From Parabacteroides hominis (GTDB taxonomy: Bacteria; Bacteroidota; Bacteroidia; Bacteroidales; Tannerellaceae): 64,000 bases of DNA. Both the position numbers and the translations under genes were made by a program. The stretch is from contig NZ_JACOOJ010000027.1 in NCBI RefSeq assembly GCF_014287585.1, positions 1 to 64,000 on the forward strand, read 5' to 3'. The notes beneath the pieces are model-generated. The model was not told the origin of the DNA and did not search any database. It saw nothing but the letters and a program-made list of their open reading frames with translations. Positions 8,879-17,294 of the stretch are shown one piece after another; position 1 is the first letter of the stretch, and each line of letters starts with the position of its first letter.

Positions 8879-8914
8879 ATATCCCGAACGTACCCACTTA
8901 ATATCCCGAACGTA
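8879..8914 (-). promoter_or_regulatory. paired LytTR-type operator of precursor module B
   Basis: Two identical 14-bp direct repeats, at 8879-8892 and 8901-8914 (minus strand TACGTTCGGGATAT), 22 bp start to start. Two direct repeats about two helical turns apart is the known binding layout of LytTR regulators, and a LytTR gene is encoded in the same cluster at 12573. A weak Bacteroidales -7-like element (TTTATTTG, 8861-8868, minus strand) lies between the repeats and the first precursor, as expected for an activator site. Binding is inferred. Confidence 0.7.
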
Positions 8915-8955
8915 CCAGCAAAACTCAAATTCATCCTATCAATAGCTTTCCATAA

Positions 8956-10254
8956 TTATTTTAAAGTTGCAATCACCACTATTTGTTCATCTTCACTCAA
9001 TTTACCCAACACTTTCAAGAGTTGATTTTTACAATCCGGAATTTTAGCGGTCTCCTTTTTCAAATCATCCACGTCTATATACCTTTCTATATCTTCAGAA
9101 TCCATCCAATCAACCACATATTTTCCATCCTCCGACTTATAATCGACATGGAAAAGGCCACCACCTGAAAGATCATTCTTGAAAAATAATTTGCGCTTGT
9201 CCAATATACGATGAATGATACCGGGAGCAGGTCTCCTTTCGTTTACCTTATTGTCGAATACATAATATTGCATACTACCTGTTTTCAAATCATATCGGGC
9301 AATATAAGAATCTTCCCTCCTACCTAAAAACAAATAAAGATAATCTTTCGATACCAAAAAATCATGTTTCCACAGATAATCAAAGAAACGAATATCTTGT
9401 TTTCCCCAACTATAAGCCATCTCAAACGTTGGATTCTCTTCAAAAGACAAAATATAATCAGGAACAAAAGTCCGGCTTGCCATATCATACTTATAAATCG
9501 TATCACCGGCAAAATAACACATCTTAAAACTACCATCATAAAAATCCATCGTAGCATATTCACTTTCAGACAAACATGGCTCATTCAAAAGAACCCCTAT
9601 CTGCGCCTCTATTCTATCTTTATGTTCCAACACCGTTGGATTGTAATATTTTTCCTCTATATTAAAGGAGCTATCAGCCAAAGCCCATGTCCAAAGATCA
9701 GTTGCCGGATAGGTCAATGGGAAACGATTATTTACAAACCAAAATCCTTGCCATAAGAAAAATCGAGGATTAGCCATATAAAACCACCCTTTCGGATTTG
9801 TATCAGAAACGGCTCTTTTAAACAATCCGTCATATCCATAGACTTTCATTCCCCCTTGCCCGCTTAACAAGAATATTTCCTTGTGCTCTTCATCTAAAAT
9901 ACTTAGCATTATTGAGGTATATTCTTCCGGCCCTTGCCCTTTTTGGCCTATTTTAGACAAGAACTTTCCACTACGGGTATACAAAAACACCCCCTCGACA
10001 TCGTGAACCAAAATATGGTACTTCGAAACTTTTACATCCATTATATCACGAAGTAAAGACTTGTCTGTGATCTCTAACCTTACAAAATCAACCGTTGAAG
10101 CGATTTCACTCAAAAGATATTCAGATTTACAAACAGGCTTAGGTTTCGATGGAATCTTAATTTCAGCAACCGTTTCGTTTATACATTCTTCCCTCTTGTC
10201 CTTTTCACTACAAGCTAACAACAGAAAGAAACAAATAAAATATACAATTTCCAT
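8956..10254 (-). CDS. 6-bladed beta-propeller lipoprotein (RiPP module A)
   Basis: 432 aa from the ATG at 10254 (MEIVYFICFFLLLAC), preceded by GGAAG; the longer open frame to 10275 runs into the terminator hairpin. Lipobox LLLAC. Hallmark IGQKGQGPEEYTS, and C-terminus VVIATLK. It pairs with the single precursor of module A. Sequence identity to the other propellers is modest outside the hallmark and tail, so the group seems to diversify together with the peptides. Confidence 0.8.
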   Translation of the reverse strand: MEIVYFICFFLLLACSEKDKREECINETVAEIKIPSKPKPVCKSEYLLSEIASTVDFVRLEITDKSLLRDIMDVKVSKYHILVHDVEGVFLYTRSGKFLSKIGQKGQGPEEYTSIMLSILDEEHKEIFLLSGQGGMKVYGYDGLFKRAVSDTNPKGWFYMANPRFFLWQGFWFVNNRFPLTYPATDLWTWALADSSFNIEEKYYNPTVLEHKDRIEAQIGVLLNEPCLSESEYATMDFYDGSFKMCYFAGDTIYKYDMASRTFVPDYILSFEENPTFEMAYSWGKQDIRFFDYLWKHDFLVSKDYLYLFLGRREDSYIARYDLKTGSMQYYVFDNKVNERRPAPGIIHRILDKRKLFFKNDLSGGGLFHVDYKSEDGKYVVDWMDSEDIERYIDVDDLKKETAKIPDCKNQLLKVLGKLSEDEQIVVIATLK

Positions 10255-10258
10255 ACTT

Positions 10259-10318
10259 CCAAAAAAGATTATCAATGGAATATTTGTTTATAATAAAAGA
10301 TCCTCCATTGATAATCTT
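10259..10318 (-). terminator. hairpin/terminator between precursor and propeller, module A
   Basis: A perfect 15-bp inverted repeat, AAGATTATCAATGGA (10265-10279) with TCCATTGATAATCTT (10304-10318); on the minus strand the stem is followed by TTTTTT. It ends only 5 nt before the start codon of the propeller gene at 10254. Third instance of a precursor/propeller boundary marked by a hairpin. Confidence 0.8.
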
Positions 10319-10339
10319 AGGTTTATTTGTCATTAAATA

Positions 10340-10573
10340 TTATGTAAAGGAACCTGTTGCATTGCCAGAAGTTCCACCACCAGGAGAATAGAGTCCACTT
10401 GCACCACCTGAGCTATTAGCATCCTTATTGTCCGATGTAGAAGAACCTCCATTATTTTCATAATGGCATCCACAAAGACAACAACGTGCACCACCGACCA
10501 AACGGTTTAACTCTCTCTTACCCAACTCAGCCTTGCTCAATTGAGTGATTTTTAATCGACTAATTGACTTCAT
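10340..10573 (-). CDS. GG-leader RiPP precursor peptide A
   Basis: 77 aa from the ATG at 10573 (an ATG six bases upstream adds MR). Leader MKSISRLKITQL...NRLVGG; core ARCCLCGCHYENNGGSS, then SSGGASGLYSPGGG, ending ATGSFT. The core has an insertion after CCLCGC compared with the other four. Sole precursor of its module; the paired operator lies about 113-148 nt upstream. Confidence 0.85.
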   Translation of the reverse strand: MKSISRLKITQLSKAELGKRELNRLVGGARCCLCGCHYENNGGSSTSDNKDANSSGGASGLYSPGGGTSGNATGSFT

Positions 10574-10685
10574 ACGCATTAAATATTAAATGTCAACAAT
10601 AATGATTTAGAAACTGTTCTTAAAATTTTATCGTTTCCGTAAAGTTAACTATTCGTGTTTTACACCATAAATAAATCAATAGCAA

Positions 10686-10721
10686 ATATCCCGAACGTAA
10701 CCATTTTATATCCCGAACGTA
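10686..10721 (-). promoter_or_regulatory. paired LytTR-type operator of precursor module A
   Basis: Two 14-bp direct repeats at 10686-10699 and 10708-10721, again 22 bp start to start, identical to those of module B. The second repeat ends one base before the stop codon of the upstream glycosyltransferase gene. Probable LytTR-dependent activation of the precursor promoter. Confidence 0.7.
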
Positions 10722-11942
10722 TCAGAAAATCTCGAGCAATATAATATATAAGTTTTTTACCTTATCCATCAAATAGTTTTTATATTGACACGTAACATCA
10801 ATATTTTCCTTTCCTCTTTCATCAAGAGAGCGCAATAATGATAGTGTAGCCATAATCAATTCATCCTTAAAACCATCAACTTGATTTATATTTCCAATAT
10901 GAGCAACCCGTACATATTCCTGCTTCTGAAACATACAGCGCACTCCAAACCCATCCGAGGCTACAACCGGCAACCGATGAGCGATCATCTCCAACCCTAC
11001 ATAACTACACTGTTCCGTATAAGAGGGCAAAAGCCCTATATCGGCAATCTGGTACCATTTATCCACCTCTTCCGGAGAAAGCGCACCTGTAAAATGAATT
11101 TTAGACAATACCGGATAACAACTTTTCCGGACAAAATCCCAATTACCGGTAGAACCAACCACAGCCAAACGGCACATCGGATAAACTTTCACAATTTCTT
11201 TGAAAGCATCGATACAAGCCATAAAGCCTTTTTGTTCCGTCATACGACCGACATAAAGCAATATCTTCTCACCTGCCGGCAACATCATTTTTTTCCGAAA
11301 AGCCATTTTCTGTTCCTCTGACCACAAAACCGTTCGTTCAAACAAAGCATTCGGAATCAGCCGTAATTTATCCCGGTCCACCGAATAACAAGTTTCCAAC
11401 AAACGATAAGTGTCTTCTGATAAACAAACAACCCGATCCGCATACCGGCACATTTCAACCTCTTCCCGATAAGTTTCCAACAGATAGGCGTATCGTTCAA
11501 CCACATATTTCCGATCCTTTTGTTTCAAAATTCGAATATACCGATCTACATCCCCAAACAAATGCAATGTCCAAGCCATATCATGGATCACATAAATTTG
11601 TTTGGACAAAGGATGCGATGTACGAATCATCTTCATCAATAGAGAGCACGGGCTATAATTAATCAAAAAAATATTATCCAGAGAATCCGGAATATATAAC
11701 CGTAGGAATTTATCGATGATCCGAGAATGATCTTGAATCGATTTAGTTTGAAACGAAGGGAAATGGAAATGGCGGATTCCATCTATTTCTTCTATGTCGA
11801 AAACATCCTTCCCGGAATTAAAGACCAACATTCCAATCATAATATCTGCATCGGACAAACAAGCAATCAACTGCCGGATATAAGTACCAATCCCATTACC
11901 GGAAGATGTTTCATGATCGTTCGTTATATACAAATGTTTCAT
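10722..11942 (-). CDS. GT4-type glycosyltransferase of the Bacteroidales RiPP cluster
   Basis: 406 aa, GT-B fold. Seen: SGNGIGTYIRQLIACL at the N-terminus (glycine-rich loop), the middle HDMAWTLHLFG, the phosphate-binding LLYVGRMTEQKGF near residue 235, and the nucleotide-sugar motif PSYTEQCSYVGLEMIAHRLP (E..S..GLEM). It matches the glycosyltransferase group repeatedly found with GG-Bacteroidales radical SAM clusters (TIGR04157 type, recalled). It overlaps the upstream LanC-like gene by ATGA, so the two are translationally coupled. Likely a second peptide-modifying glycosyltransferase, acting in the cytosol before export. Confidence 0.82.
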   Translation of the reverse strand: MKHLYITNDHETSSGNGIGTYIRQLIACLSDADIMIGMLVFNSGKDVFDIEEIDGIRHFHFPSFQTKSIQDHSRIIDKFLRLYIPDSLDNIFLINYSPCSLLMKMIRTSHPLSKQIYVIHDMAWTLHLFGDVDRYIRILKQKDRKYVVERYAYLLETYREEVEMCRYADRVVCLSEDTYRLLETCYSVDRDKLRLIPNALFERTVLWSEEQKMAFRKKMMLPAGEKILLYVGRMTEQKGFMACIDAFKEIVKVYPMCRLAVVGSTGNWDFVRKSCYPVLSKIHFTGALSPEEVDKWYQIADIGLLPSYTEQCSYVGLEMIAHRLPVVASDGFGVRCMFQKQEYVRVAHIGNINQVDGFKDELIMATLSLLRSLDERGKENIDVTCQYKNYLMDKVKNLYIILLEIF

Positions 11943-12601
11943 AATCTTTGTATTTGCTGTTTCAACAAAAAACCGGAAAGCCCGTCTTTCAGCCCCAAAG
12001 ATGCTGAAACAAAAGTTTCTTCTGTCAAAAGGGCGGAACTCAAAAAAGGAGAAACAGACACCGGATACCGATTATAAAACGCATCCAAATCATCCATATC
12101 GAAAAAAGAATTTATATGGTGTAAATCTTCCCGATATCGCCTGTCGAATGGCAACGGATTCTTTTGAGAAGCCGCTCCCTGCATTCTGGCCGAGACATAA
12201 TAAAATATCCCCTCCAATCCCGTATCTAAACGCAGGTCATCCAAACGACACAAATCCGTTTGCATAATGACCCGGTCCATTTCTTCGCAAACCTCATTGC
12301 CATCACCACTTATAAAACAGTTCTGCAACAAGTATTCGATTCCCCAGCCAATCCCGCTCAACCCGGAATCAAAACGGAAAGACAGCTCTGTATGGATAAG
12401 TGCCCAGATATCATCCAAAAGTTCTTCAGCTATATCGGTGTACACATCACAACCGGTAGATCGCCCGTATTCGAAAAAGAACAGAGCGATCCCCATCTTC
12501 CCGTGAAACAGTCCCAAATCCTCAATGAGCGGACTCTTCAAGATTAGGTGATGAACCATTTTTTGCTCAAAACTAAATGTTTTCATTCTCTCCATTCTCA
12601 T
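11939..12601 (-). CDS. LanC-like protein, short form
   Basis: About 220 aa. Motifs resemble the LanC helical toroid: LGLFHGKMGIALFFFEYGR, GLSGIGWGIEYLLQN and GLEGIFYYVSAR, i.e. the repeated G-x-x-G inner helices. The C-terminal half, which in true LanC cyclases carries the zinc-binding Cys, Cys-His residues, is missing, so cyclase activity is unlikely. Candidate starts are 12601, 12595 and 12586; the gene overlaps the end of the LytTR gene. A similar segment is fused inside the glycosyltransferase at 353-2383, suggesting a shared scaffold or peptide-binding role in glycosylation. This last point is inference. Confidence 0.72.
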   Translation of the reverse strand: MRMERMKTFSFEQKMVHHLILKSPLIEDLGLFHGKMGIALFFFEYGRSTGCDVYTDIAEELLDDIWALIHTELSFRFDSGLSGIGWGIEYLLQNCFISGDGNEVCEEMDRVIMQTDLCRLDDLRLDTGLEGIFYYVSARMQGAASQKNPLPFDRRYREDLHHINSFFDMDDLDAFYNRYPVSVSPFLSSALLTEETFVSASLGLKDGLSGFLLKQQIQRL

Positions 12602-12968
12602 CTTTCTTTTCAGAAGAGTTCAACAGGAAAAAACATTTTCGAACCAAACTTACCGTCCTAAAACTCACCACATACTCCAAGCCATTCTGCATCAAAAGAC
12701 TATATACATCTTTATTTTTAAGAACTGATTGAACATTTTCCATATTGACAATTGTTTTCCTATTGATCCGTACAAACAATTTTTCATTCAGATTCTTTTG
12801 AACATTAAGCAAGCTCTTTTTTATGACAATCGCTTTTGAACCTTTCAACAAGAATTTTATATAGGGCTTGTCACATTCAATGGAAATAATGTCATTATAT
12901 TCCACTTTCCACATATTATTTCTATCGGAATACCAGAAAAATTTTTCTTCAAAAACCAGTTGTTCCAT
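12573..12968 (-). CDS. LytTR DNA-binding regulator without receiver domain
   Basis: 131 aa, essentially a lone LytTR domain: DIISIECDKPYIKFLLKG, then LFVRINRKTIVNMENV, the family's typical beta-strand core with R-I-x-R. There is no phosphoacceptor domain, so activity must be controlled by abundance or a partner. It sits between DUF3244 and the LanC-like gene in one operon. The 22-bp-spaced direct repeats at 8879-8914 and 10686-10721 are its probable binding sites, making it the likely activator of the precursor modules. Confidence 0.85.
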   Translation of the reverse strand: MEQLVFEEKFFWYSDRNNMWKVEYNDIISIECDKPYIKFLLKGSKAIVIKKSLLNVQKNLNEKLFVRINRKTIVNMENVQSVLKNKDVYSLLMQNGLEYVVSFRTVSLVRKCFFLLNSSEKKDENGENENI

Positions 12969-12975
12969 AATATCA

Positions 12976-13371
12976 TCATTGATTAATGATTCCTTCTAAT
13001 CGATCTCCAAACTGATTGGTCAAAACTAACTGGTATGCCTCTCCCGGATCCAATGCCCCTATATATAAGGTAGCCGGGCAAGAACCTGCCTGAATCGTTT
13101 CATCGCAGACATTTTCTACACCATTAGATAACGCAACATGAATAGTTGAACGAAGGGAAAGGCTCTCGACATAAAGACAGGTTCCGTCCCAAGAGACCGA
13201 GACAGGATACTCAAAAGAAACAGAGCGCATATCTTCCGCCCATTCCCCTTGTAGTGGAATATTCTTCGGTTCGTCTTTTCCACTTCCGGCAAAGACATCT
13301 TGGCCAACAAGGAAGATCATACTTCCTAAAATAAGTAACAGTACTCGTTTAAAAGCTAACATTCGTTTCAT
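12976..13371 (-). CDS. DUF3244 domain secreted protein
   Basis: 131 aa. Signal peptide FKRVLLLILGSMIFLVGQDVFA, cleaved probably after VFA; then a small beta-sandwich-like domain with PVSVSWDGTCLYVES, ATLYIGALDPGEAYQL and VLTNQFGDRLEG. This is the pattern of the Bacteroidales DUF3244 family, of unknown function. First gene of the operon with LytTR, LanC-like and GT4 genes, 7 nt before LytTR. C-terminal fragments of a paralogue are embedded in the duplicated repeats at 17.3 and 19.0 kb. Confidence 0.75.
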   Translation of the reverse strand: MKRMLAFKRVLLLILGSMIFLVGQDVFAGSGKDEPKNIPLQGEWAEDMRSVSFEYPVSVSWDGTCLYVESLSLRSTIHVALSNGVENVCDETIQAGSCPATLYIGALDPGEAYQLVLTNQFGDRLEGIINQ

Positions 13372-13509
13372 ATTTTTCTATGCTTAATAAGTTTACACAA
13401 AAATACCGGGGTTGTTTCAAATAAAAAAGGACAAGATAAAATTATCTAAAATACTAATTTTCAAAACAATAATCATTAAATCAGAAGAACTATCGTGGAC
13501 ATCACTTTA

Positions 13510-15309
13510 TTAAAATGACTTTATGTAAACCTCTAATTCTCCTTTTTTCCACTTTTTACCTTCATCTATATGCTTTCTCATTCGAGTTTTTCTCTTTGAG
13601 ATCGCCTCTTCTTGTACTCCTAAAAGGATGCAAAGATCAGATAAGCTATACCCTAATTTGATCAAACAACAAAAGCGAAGATCATTTTCCGAAAACCGAG
13701 GATGAACCTCCAATAAACGACGGCTGAAGTCTTGCGAAGCTATATCCACCATCAGGAGTAGTTCCTTCCAGTCCTCTTCCCGCAAACGTTTCTTTTCCTT
13801 GTCCAAACGGACTAAAATATTGGGACACGACTCTTTCTCCTCTATTTCCCGCTTGTATTCAGCAAACTCTTCGCTTCGTCTACTCAGCAAAATGAGTCCT
13901 CTTTGTATCTCCTTTTGTAACTTCTCATTCCGTTGTTTTAGATCTCTGTTTTCCTCTTCCAATTTCTCTTTCTTGACTTCTAGCAGGGTCGTGTCTACCA
14001 ATTTTTGCTTTTTTTCTTCCAATTGGTTGGTCAAATCATTGATCTTTCGCTGGTTCTGATCGATACTTATTTTATTCTGTTCAGATTCCTCGATAAAACA
14101 GTTCAATTCCTTTTTGATCGCCTGAATCTCTTTGTCTTTCTTCAATAGCCTACGTTGATAAGCAATGACTATACACAAAAGCAAAAGCAGAAATGCGGCT
14201 ACAAGACACAGTATTTTTTGGGTTCTCTTCTCTTTTTCCAACATGCTCTCTTTTTCCAACTGTTCATACTTGTATCGGGCTTCAACAGCAAGAATCGTCT
14301 CCTTGTTTGCCATCTTATTAATCGAATCGACATGCGCCCAATACAAATTATTATACTCTATCGCCTTTTTATACTCCTGCTGTTCTTCATATAGATAATA
14401 TAAACATTGATAAACGGACCGTTTCGTATAAAGATTGTCATACGATAAAGCTTTTTGCAAATACACGGTAGCGGAATCATATTGCTTCATTAAACGATAC
14501 AAATCACCTATTCCCAAATAAATTTTTGTTTTGCCTTTTATATTTTCATCTGATACAGTAGTTGCGATTCGATCCATACACCCCTTTGCTTTTTCAAAAG
14601 AACGAATTTGTTTATAAATTGTCGCACATTCATTTAGAGAGAGAGACAAGGCGGATTTATTATTTATCGCCAAGGCAATCTCCTCTCCCTTTTTATAAGA
14701 TTCAATCGCATTTTGCCAATCTTTCTGCATTCCATAAGCTCTTCCCATATAAGAATAAGCATAGGAAAGACAAGAGCTATCTCCAGACAGAATAGCATAT
14801 TGACAAGCTTTTTGGTAGGACTTTAAAGCATGCTCTGCCAAATTTTGATAGCCATACAAAGTTCCTAACCGAGAAGAGATCAGGAACAACAAATTATAAT
14901 CCCGGCAGTCTTTTCCGACATCCAAAGCTTTCACAAACAATTCCACTGCTTCTTCTATTTTTCTTTGATCCTGAAAAACACGTCCTTTATAATACAAGGC
15001 TTTCGCATAATGCAACGGATCTTTCCGTTTCTCAAAATACCGTACCGCCACCCCGATCACCGAATCCGACGTATGTTCCATATAATTTTTATCCCGCGCC
15101 TGCGTCATCAGCAGACACCAGGTGGCATAGTCTTCCTCTGAGAGTTTTTCTGGGGACGGGATGGACTCTAAAAGGATTAAAGAACTGTCCGGCCGGCTCC
15201 CCATTAAGGTTTCCGCCTCCTGCAAAAGGGGCTGGATATGGGGATACTGCCGGCAAGCAATCAGACAGAAGGCTAACGACAAAAATATAACGTATATGTT
15301 TCTATTCAT
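13510..15309 (-). CDS. TPR membrane regulator with C-terminal LuxR-like HTH
   Basis: 599 aa from the ATG at 15309 (MNRNIYVIFLSLAFCLIAC, a lipoprotein-like signal). Residues about 50-370 form tetratricopeptide repeats (e.g. ALYYKGRVFQDQRKIEEAV). A membrane segment (CLVAAFLLLLLCIVIAYQ) near residue 380 is followed by a long coiled coil (residues about 400-510). The C-terminus NDLRFCCLIKLGYSLSDLCILL looks like the recognition part of a LuxR-type HTH. Such Bacteroidales proteins are thought to sense outside signals and act on DNA from the membrane. Its position beside the RiPP genes suggests control of this cluster; target unknown. Confidence 0.75.
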   Translation of the reverse strand: MNRNIYVIFLSLAFCLIACRQYPHIQPLLQEAETLMGSRPDSSLILLESIPSPEKLSEEDYATWCLLMTQARDKNYMEHTSDSVIGVAVRYFEKRKDPLHYAKALYYKGRVFQDQRKIEEAVELFVKALDVGKDCRDYNLLFLISSRLGTLYGYQNLAEHALKSYQKACQYAILSGDSSCLSYAYSYMGRAYGMQKDWQNAIESYKKGEEIALAINNKSALSLSLNECATIYKQIRSFEKAKGCMDRIATTVSDENIKGKTKIYLGIGDLYRLMKQYDSATVYLQKALSYDNLYTKRSVYQCLYYLYEEQQEYKKAIEYNNLYWAHVDSINKMANKETILAVEARYKYEQLEKESMLEKEKRTQKILCLVAAFLLLLLCIVIAYQRRLLKKDKEIQAIKKELNCFIEESEQNKISIDQNQRKINDLTNQLEEKKQKLVDTTLLEVKKEKLEEENRDLKQRNEKLQKEIQRGLILLSRRSEEFAEYKREIEEKESCPNILVRLDKEKKRLREEDWKELLLMVDIASQDFSRRLLEVHPRFSENDLRFCCLIKLGYSLSDLCILLGVQEEAISKRKTRMRKHIDEGKKWKKGELEVYIKSF

Positions 15310-15424
15310 TATTATAGCGTTTGTTCTAAATGCAATGTTACGAATACCCTCTCTTATTCCTCTGTTTTTTTGTTGACATTTTGTTGACAATAACACATAT
15401 TAGTGACAACAAGCTGTTTTGTAA

Positions 15425-15697
15425 CTACTCAGGTATGACACAGCAACAGAGTGTATCGCCATGAAGTCTTTGGCTATCCATGTAAACGCCAGTTTCGGAT
15501 TTTGGAATATCCATGCCCTCTCCATTAGCTGTCACTGGTAAGCAAAGGACAAGGTATGATTCTTCGTGAACATGATGAAAACTCTTAAAAGTATTATCCT
15601 CATTCATGTTCCTGCCACAACATGCCAACGCCATTAAGATAAAGAAACAGAAAAGTGAACGGATATCCCCGTTTTTTTTTGGGGGGGTGGATATCAT
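15425..15697 (-). CDS. small putative lipoprotein, doubtful
   Basis: 90 codons. A hydrophobic stretch with lipobox-like LMALAC near residue 26, then HHVHEESYLVLCLPV and a Cys-rich end LCCCVIPE. The first codons run through C7 and A9-10 homopolymers (15672-15688), so a one-base slip would remove the start; a later ATG exists at LMALACC. I do not recognise the family. It may be a decayed gene like its neighbours. Confidence 0.35.
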   Translation of the reverse strand: MISTPPKKNGDIRSLFCFFILMALACCGRNMNEDNTFKSFHHVHEESYLVLCLPVTANGEGMDIPKSETGVYMDSQRLHGDTLCCCVIPE

Positions 15698-15703
15698 CCG
15701 TTT

Positions 15704-15883
15704 TCAGCAAGCATAATTACCGATATTAGAATTATTTCGGACAAGCACAATTCTTTCATCCAAGTAAAAACGTAGTACCAGGCTCGTATCATCATCAGAA
15801 GCATCATCTATTATGATAAACTCAAAATCAAAAAATGTCTGTTGTAAAATACTCCTAATTGCTTCATCAACCAATTCAGCCAT
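15704..15883 (-). pseudogene. N-terminal remnant of GT2 glycosyltransferase
   Basis: 59 codons starting MAELVDEAIRSILQQ and reading FEFIIIDDASDDDTS, then VLVRNNSNIGNYAC and a stop. This aligns with residues 15-72 of the intact glycosyltransferase at 353-2383 with few changes. The first 14 residues, including the start, and everything after residue 72 are lost. A remnant of a second RiPP locus. Confidence 0.8.
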
Positions 15884-15891
15884 ATTTAGCC

Positions 15892-17046
15892 CTATTTCAA
15901 AGTAACTACTTGCAATACAGGATTATCCTCTTCTGATAAATTAGTCATTACTTGCCTCAATGATCCGTCAACCATTTTATTATTCCTCATTTCTTCAATT
16001 AAAGTTCCTGCCGAAACATATCCTACTATTCGATTTTCTCCCCAAAAACGAGGTAAAATGGGATAACCATTTTGTAGGTCATCAGTAAAACCGTCTATTT
16101 TTGCAGAACGACCACGAATTCTACAAACAGAGTTATTTACTTTATTATACCAAGCAAATCTGCGATCATGCTGAAGATAAAAAAAACAAACATAGTTTTG
16201 CAACTCAAATATATCATAAAAAGATAATTTATCCTCTGCTTCTTTATTAAATTCTCCAAACCCTATATTTCCTTTTTTTTCAACAACTACGTCATCTAAT
16301 AAACTCAAATTTTCATAACGCCCCAAACTCAAATTATACATCGGCGTCTTCTTGTCATTATCCAATCTGAAAATTACCGATTCAAGAGGGTTTTTATAAT
16401 AAATAATTCCATTATATGTATAAATAATCGATTGAGAAATCAAAAAACTGGGATACTTCACATTTCCATCTCGAAAAAAAGGAAAAACATACAGTTCTTC
16501 ACCTTTTTCATTACGTACAATTAATTCATTTGATTCTTGTTCATTATAAAAAAACATAGGATACATATAAAACAATTTATCATCTGTATTATAATAAATT
16601 AACTGCTCTCCATTTTCAGTCAATATATCCCTCATAAAATCACCATCAAAAGAATACACTTTAATTTTACCAGACAACAAATCATTCATATATATTTCTT
16701 CTTTTTGATTATCATATTTAACAGAAGAAATCATCAAAAACTCTTTAGGTCCTTGGCCTTTTTTGCCAATTTTTCGAATAAACTTCCCTTCCAAAGTAAA
16801 TTGATACAAATCTGAATCATCCCTAACAAATAAATATTTTTCACTAAATGAAATATCATACAGATCCTTCCCCAACAGGCAATCTGAATTCGTTTCCAAC
16901 GCTATATATCTCACGTCAAGCGCAATATCACTCACATTTATTTCCTGGACATTTTCAATGCCATTAGCAAATGGTATTTCTCTCTCGTTCTCAGCAGATT
17001 GAACACAAGACAATAACAAAAAAAGAATTAGGACTTTGAATTTCAT
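15892..17046 (-). CDS. 6-bladed beta-propeller lipoprotein, orphan copy
   Basis: 384 aa. Signal KVLILFLLLSC with lipobox Cys. Hallmark IGKKGQGPKEFLMIS, C-terminus EEDNPVLQVVTLK as in the module propellers. Its ATG overlaps the stop of a pseudo-rSAM remnant (TTATGA), the reverse of the order in the intact locus, where the propeller precedes the maturase. No precursor peptide is adjacent, so it is an orphan of the degraded second locus. The frame itself is intact. Confidence 0.75.
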   Translation of the reverse strand: MKFKVLILFLLLSCVQSAENEREIPFANGIENVQEINVSDIALDVRYIALETNSDCLLGKDLYDISFSEKYLFVRDDSDLYQFTLEGKFIRKIGKKGQGPKEFLMISSVKYDNQKEEIYMNDLLSGKIKVYSFDGDFMRDILTENGEQLIYYNTDDKLFYMYPMFFYNEQESNELIVRNEKGEELYVFPFFRDGNVKYPSFLISQSIIYTYNGIIYYKNPLESVIFRLDNDKKTPMYNLSLGRYENLSLLDDVVVEKKGNIGFGEFNKEAEDKLSFYDIFELQNYVCFFYLQHDRRFAWYNKVNNSVCRIRGRSAKIDGFTDDLQNGYPILPRFWGENRIVGYVSAGTLIEEMRNNKMVDGSLRQVMTNLSEEDNPVLQVVTLK

Positions 17047-17165
17047 AACAGATTAATACATTTACACAGCATATTTGTATCAAAAACTTTCTCATAATTA
17101 CCTATAGGAGGACACATATCAACAAAAACACAGTTCTTACACTCCGTTTTACTACGTGTCAAAAA
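17043..17165 (-). pseudogene. C-terminal remnant of pseudo-rSAM protein
   Basis: Readable frame ECKNCVFVDMCPPIGNYEKV followed by LCKCINLL and a stop. The spacing of Cys and the NYE motif match the C-terminus of the intact pseudo-rSAM at 2410 (CSGCANKYLCPSVSNYEL...FCFVKE). It is joined abruptly upstream to the duplicated repeat at 17177. Confidence 0.72.
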
Positions 17166-17294
17166 TCAAAATGTATCCCTATCGAACCGCTGCTCTATTG
17201 TCGGCAATAACCGTTCTACCGCTACGGACTGGATATAATCTCCCAGATTATTCAATCCTCGATATTCGAAACCGGCGAAATGTCGTTCTCCCAT
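17166..17294 (-). pseudogene. N-terminal fragment resembling polysaccharide pyruvyltransferase
   Basis: 42 codons, MGERHFAGFEYRG then LNNLGDYIQSVAVERLLP and IEQRFDRD, before a stop at the junction with the pseudo-rSAM remnant. The pattern N-L-G-D-x-I-Q-S followed by a D-R-D resembles the start of polysaccharide pyruvyltransferase-family proteins. The same fragment recurs in the second repeat copy, where it is fused to the propeller at 17677-19062. Assignment is by eye only. Confidence 0.45.

Noticed and set aside
6600..10720. CRISPR-like array
   Set aside because: The recurring elements are the conserved leaders and operators of precursor modules, not regularly spaced repeats.
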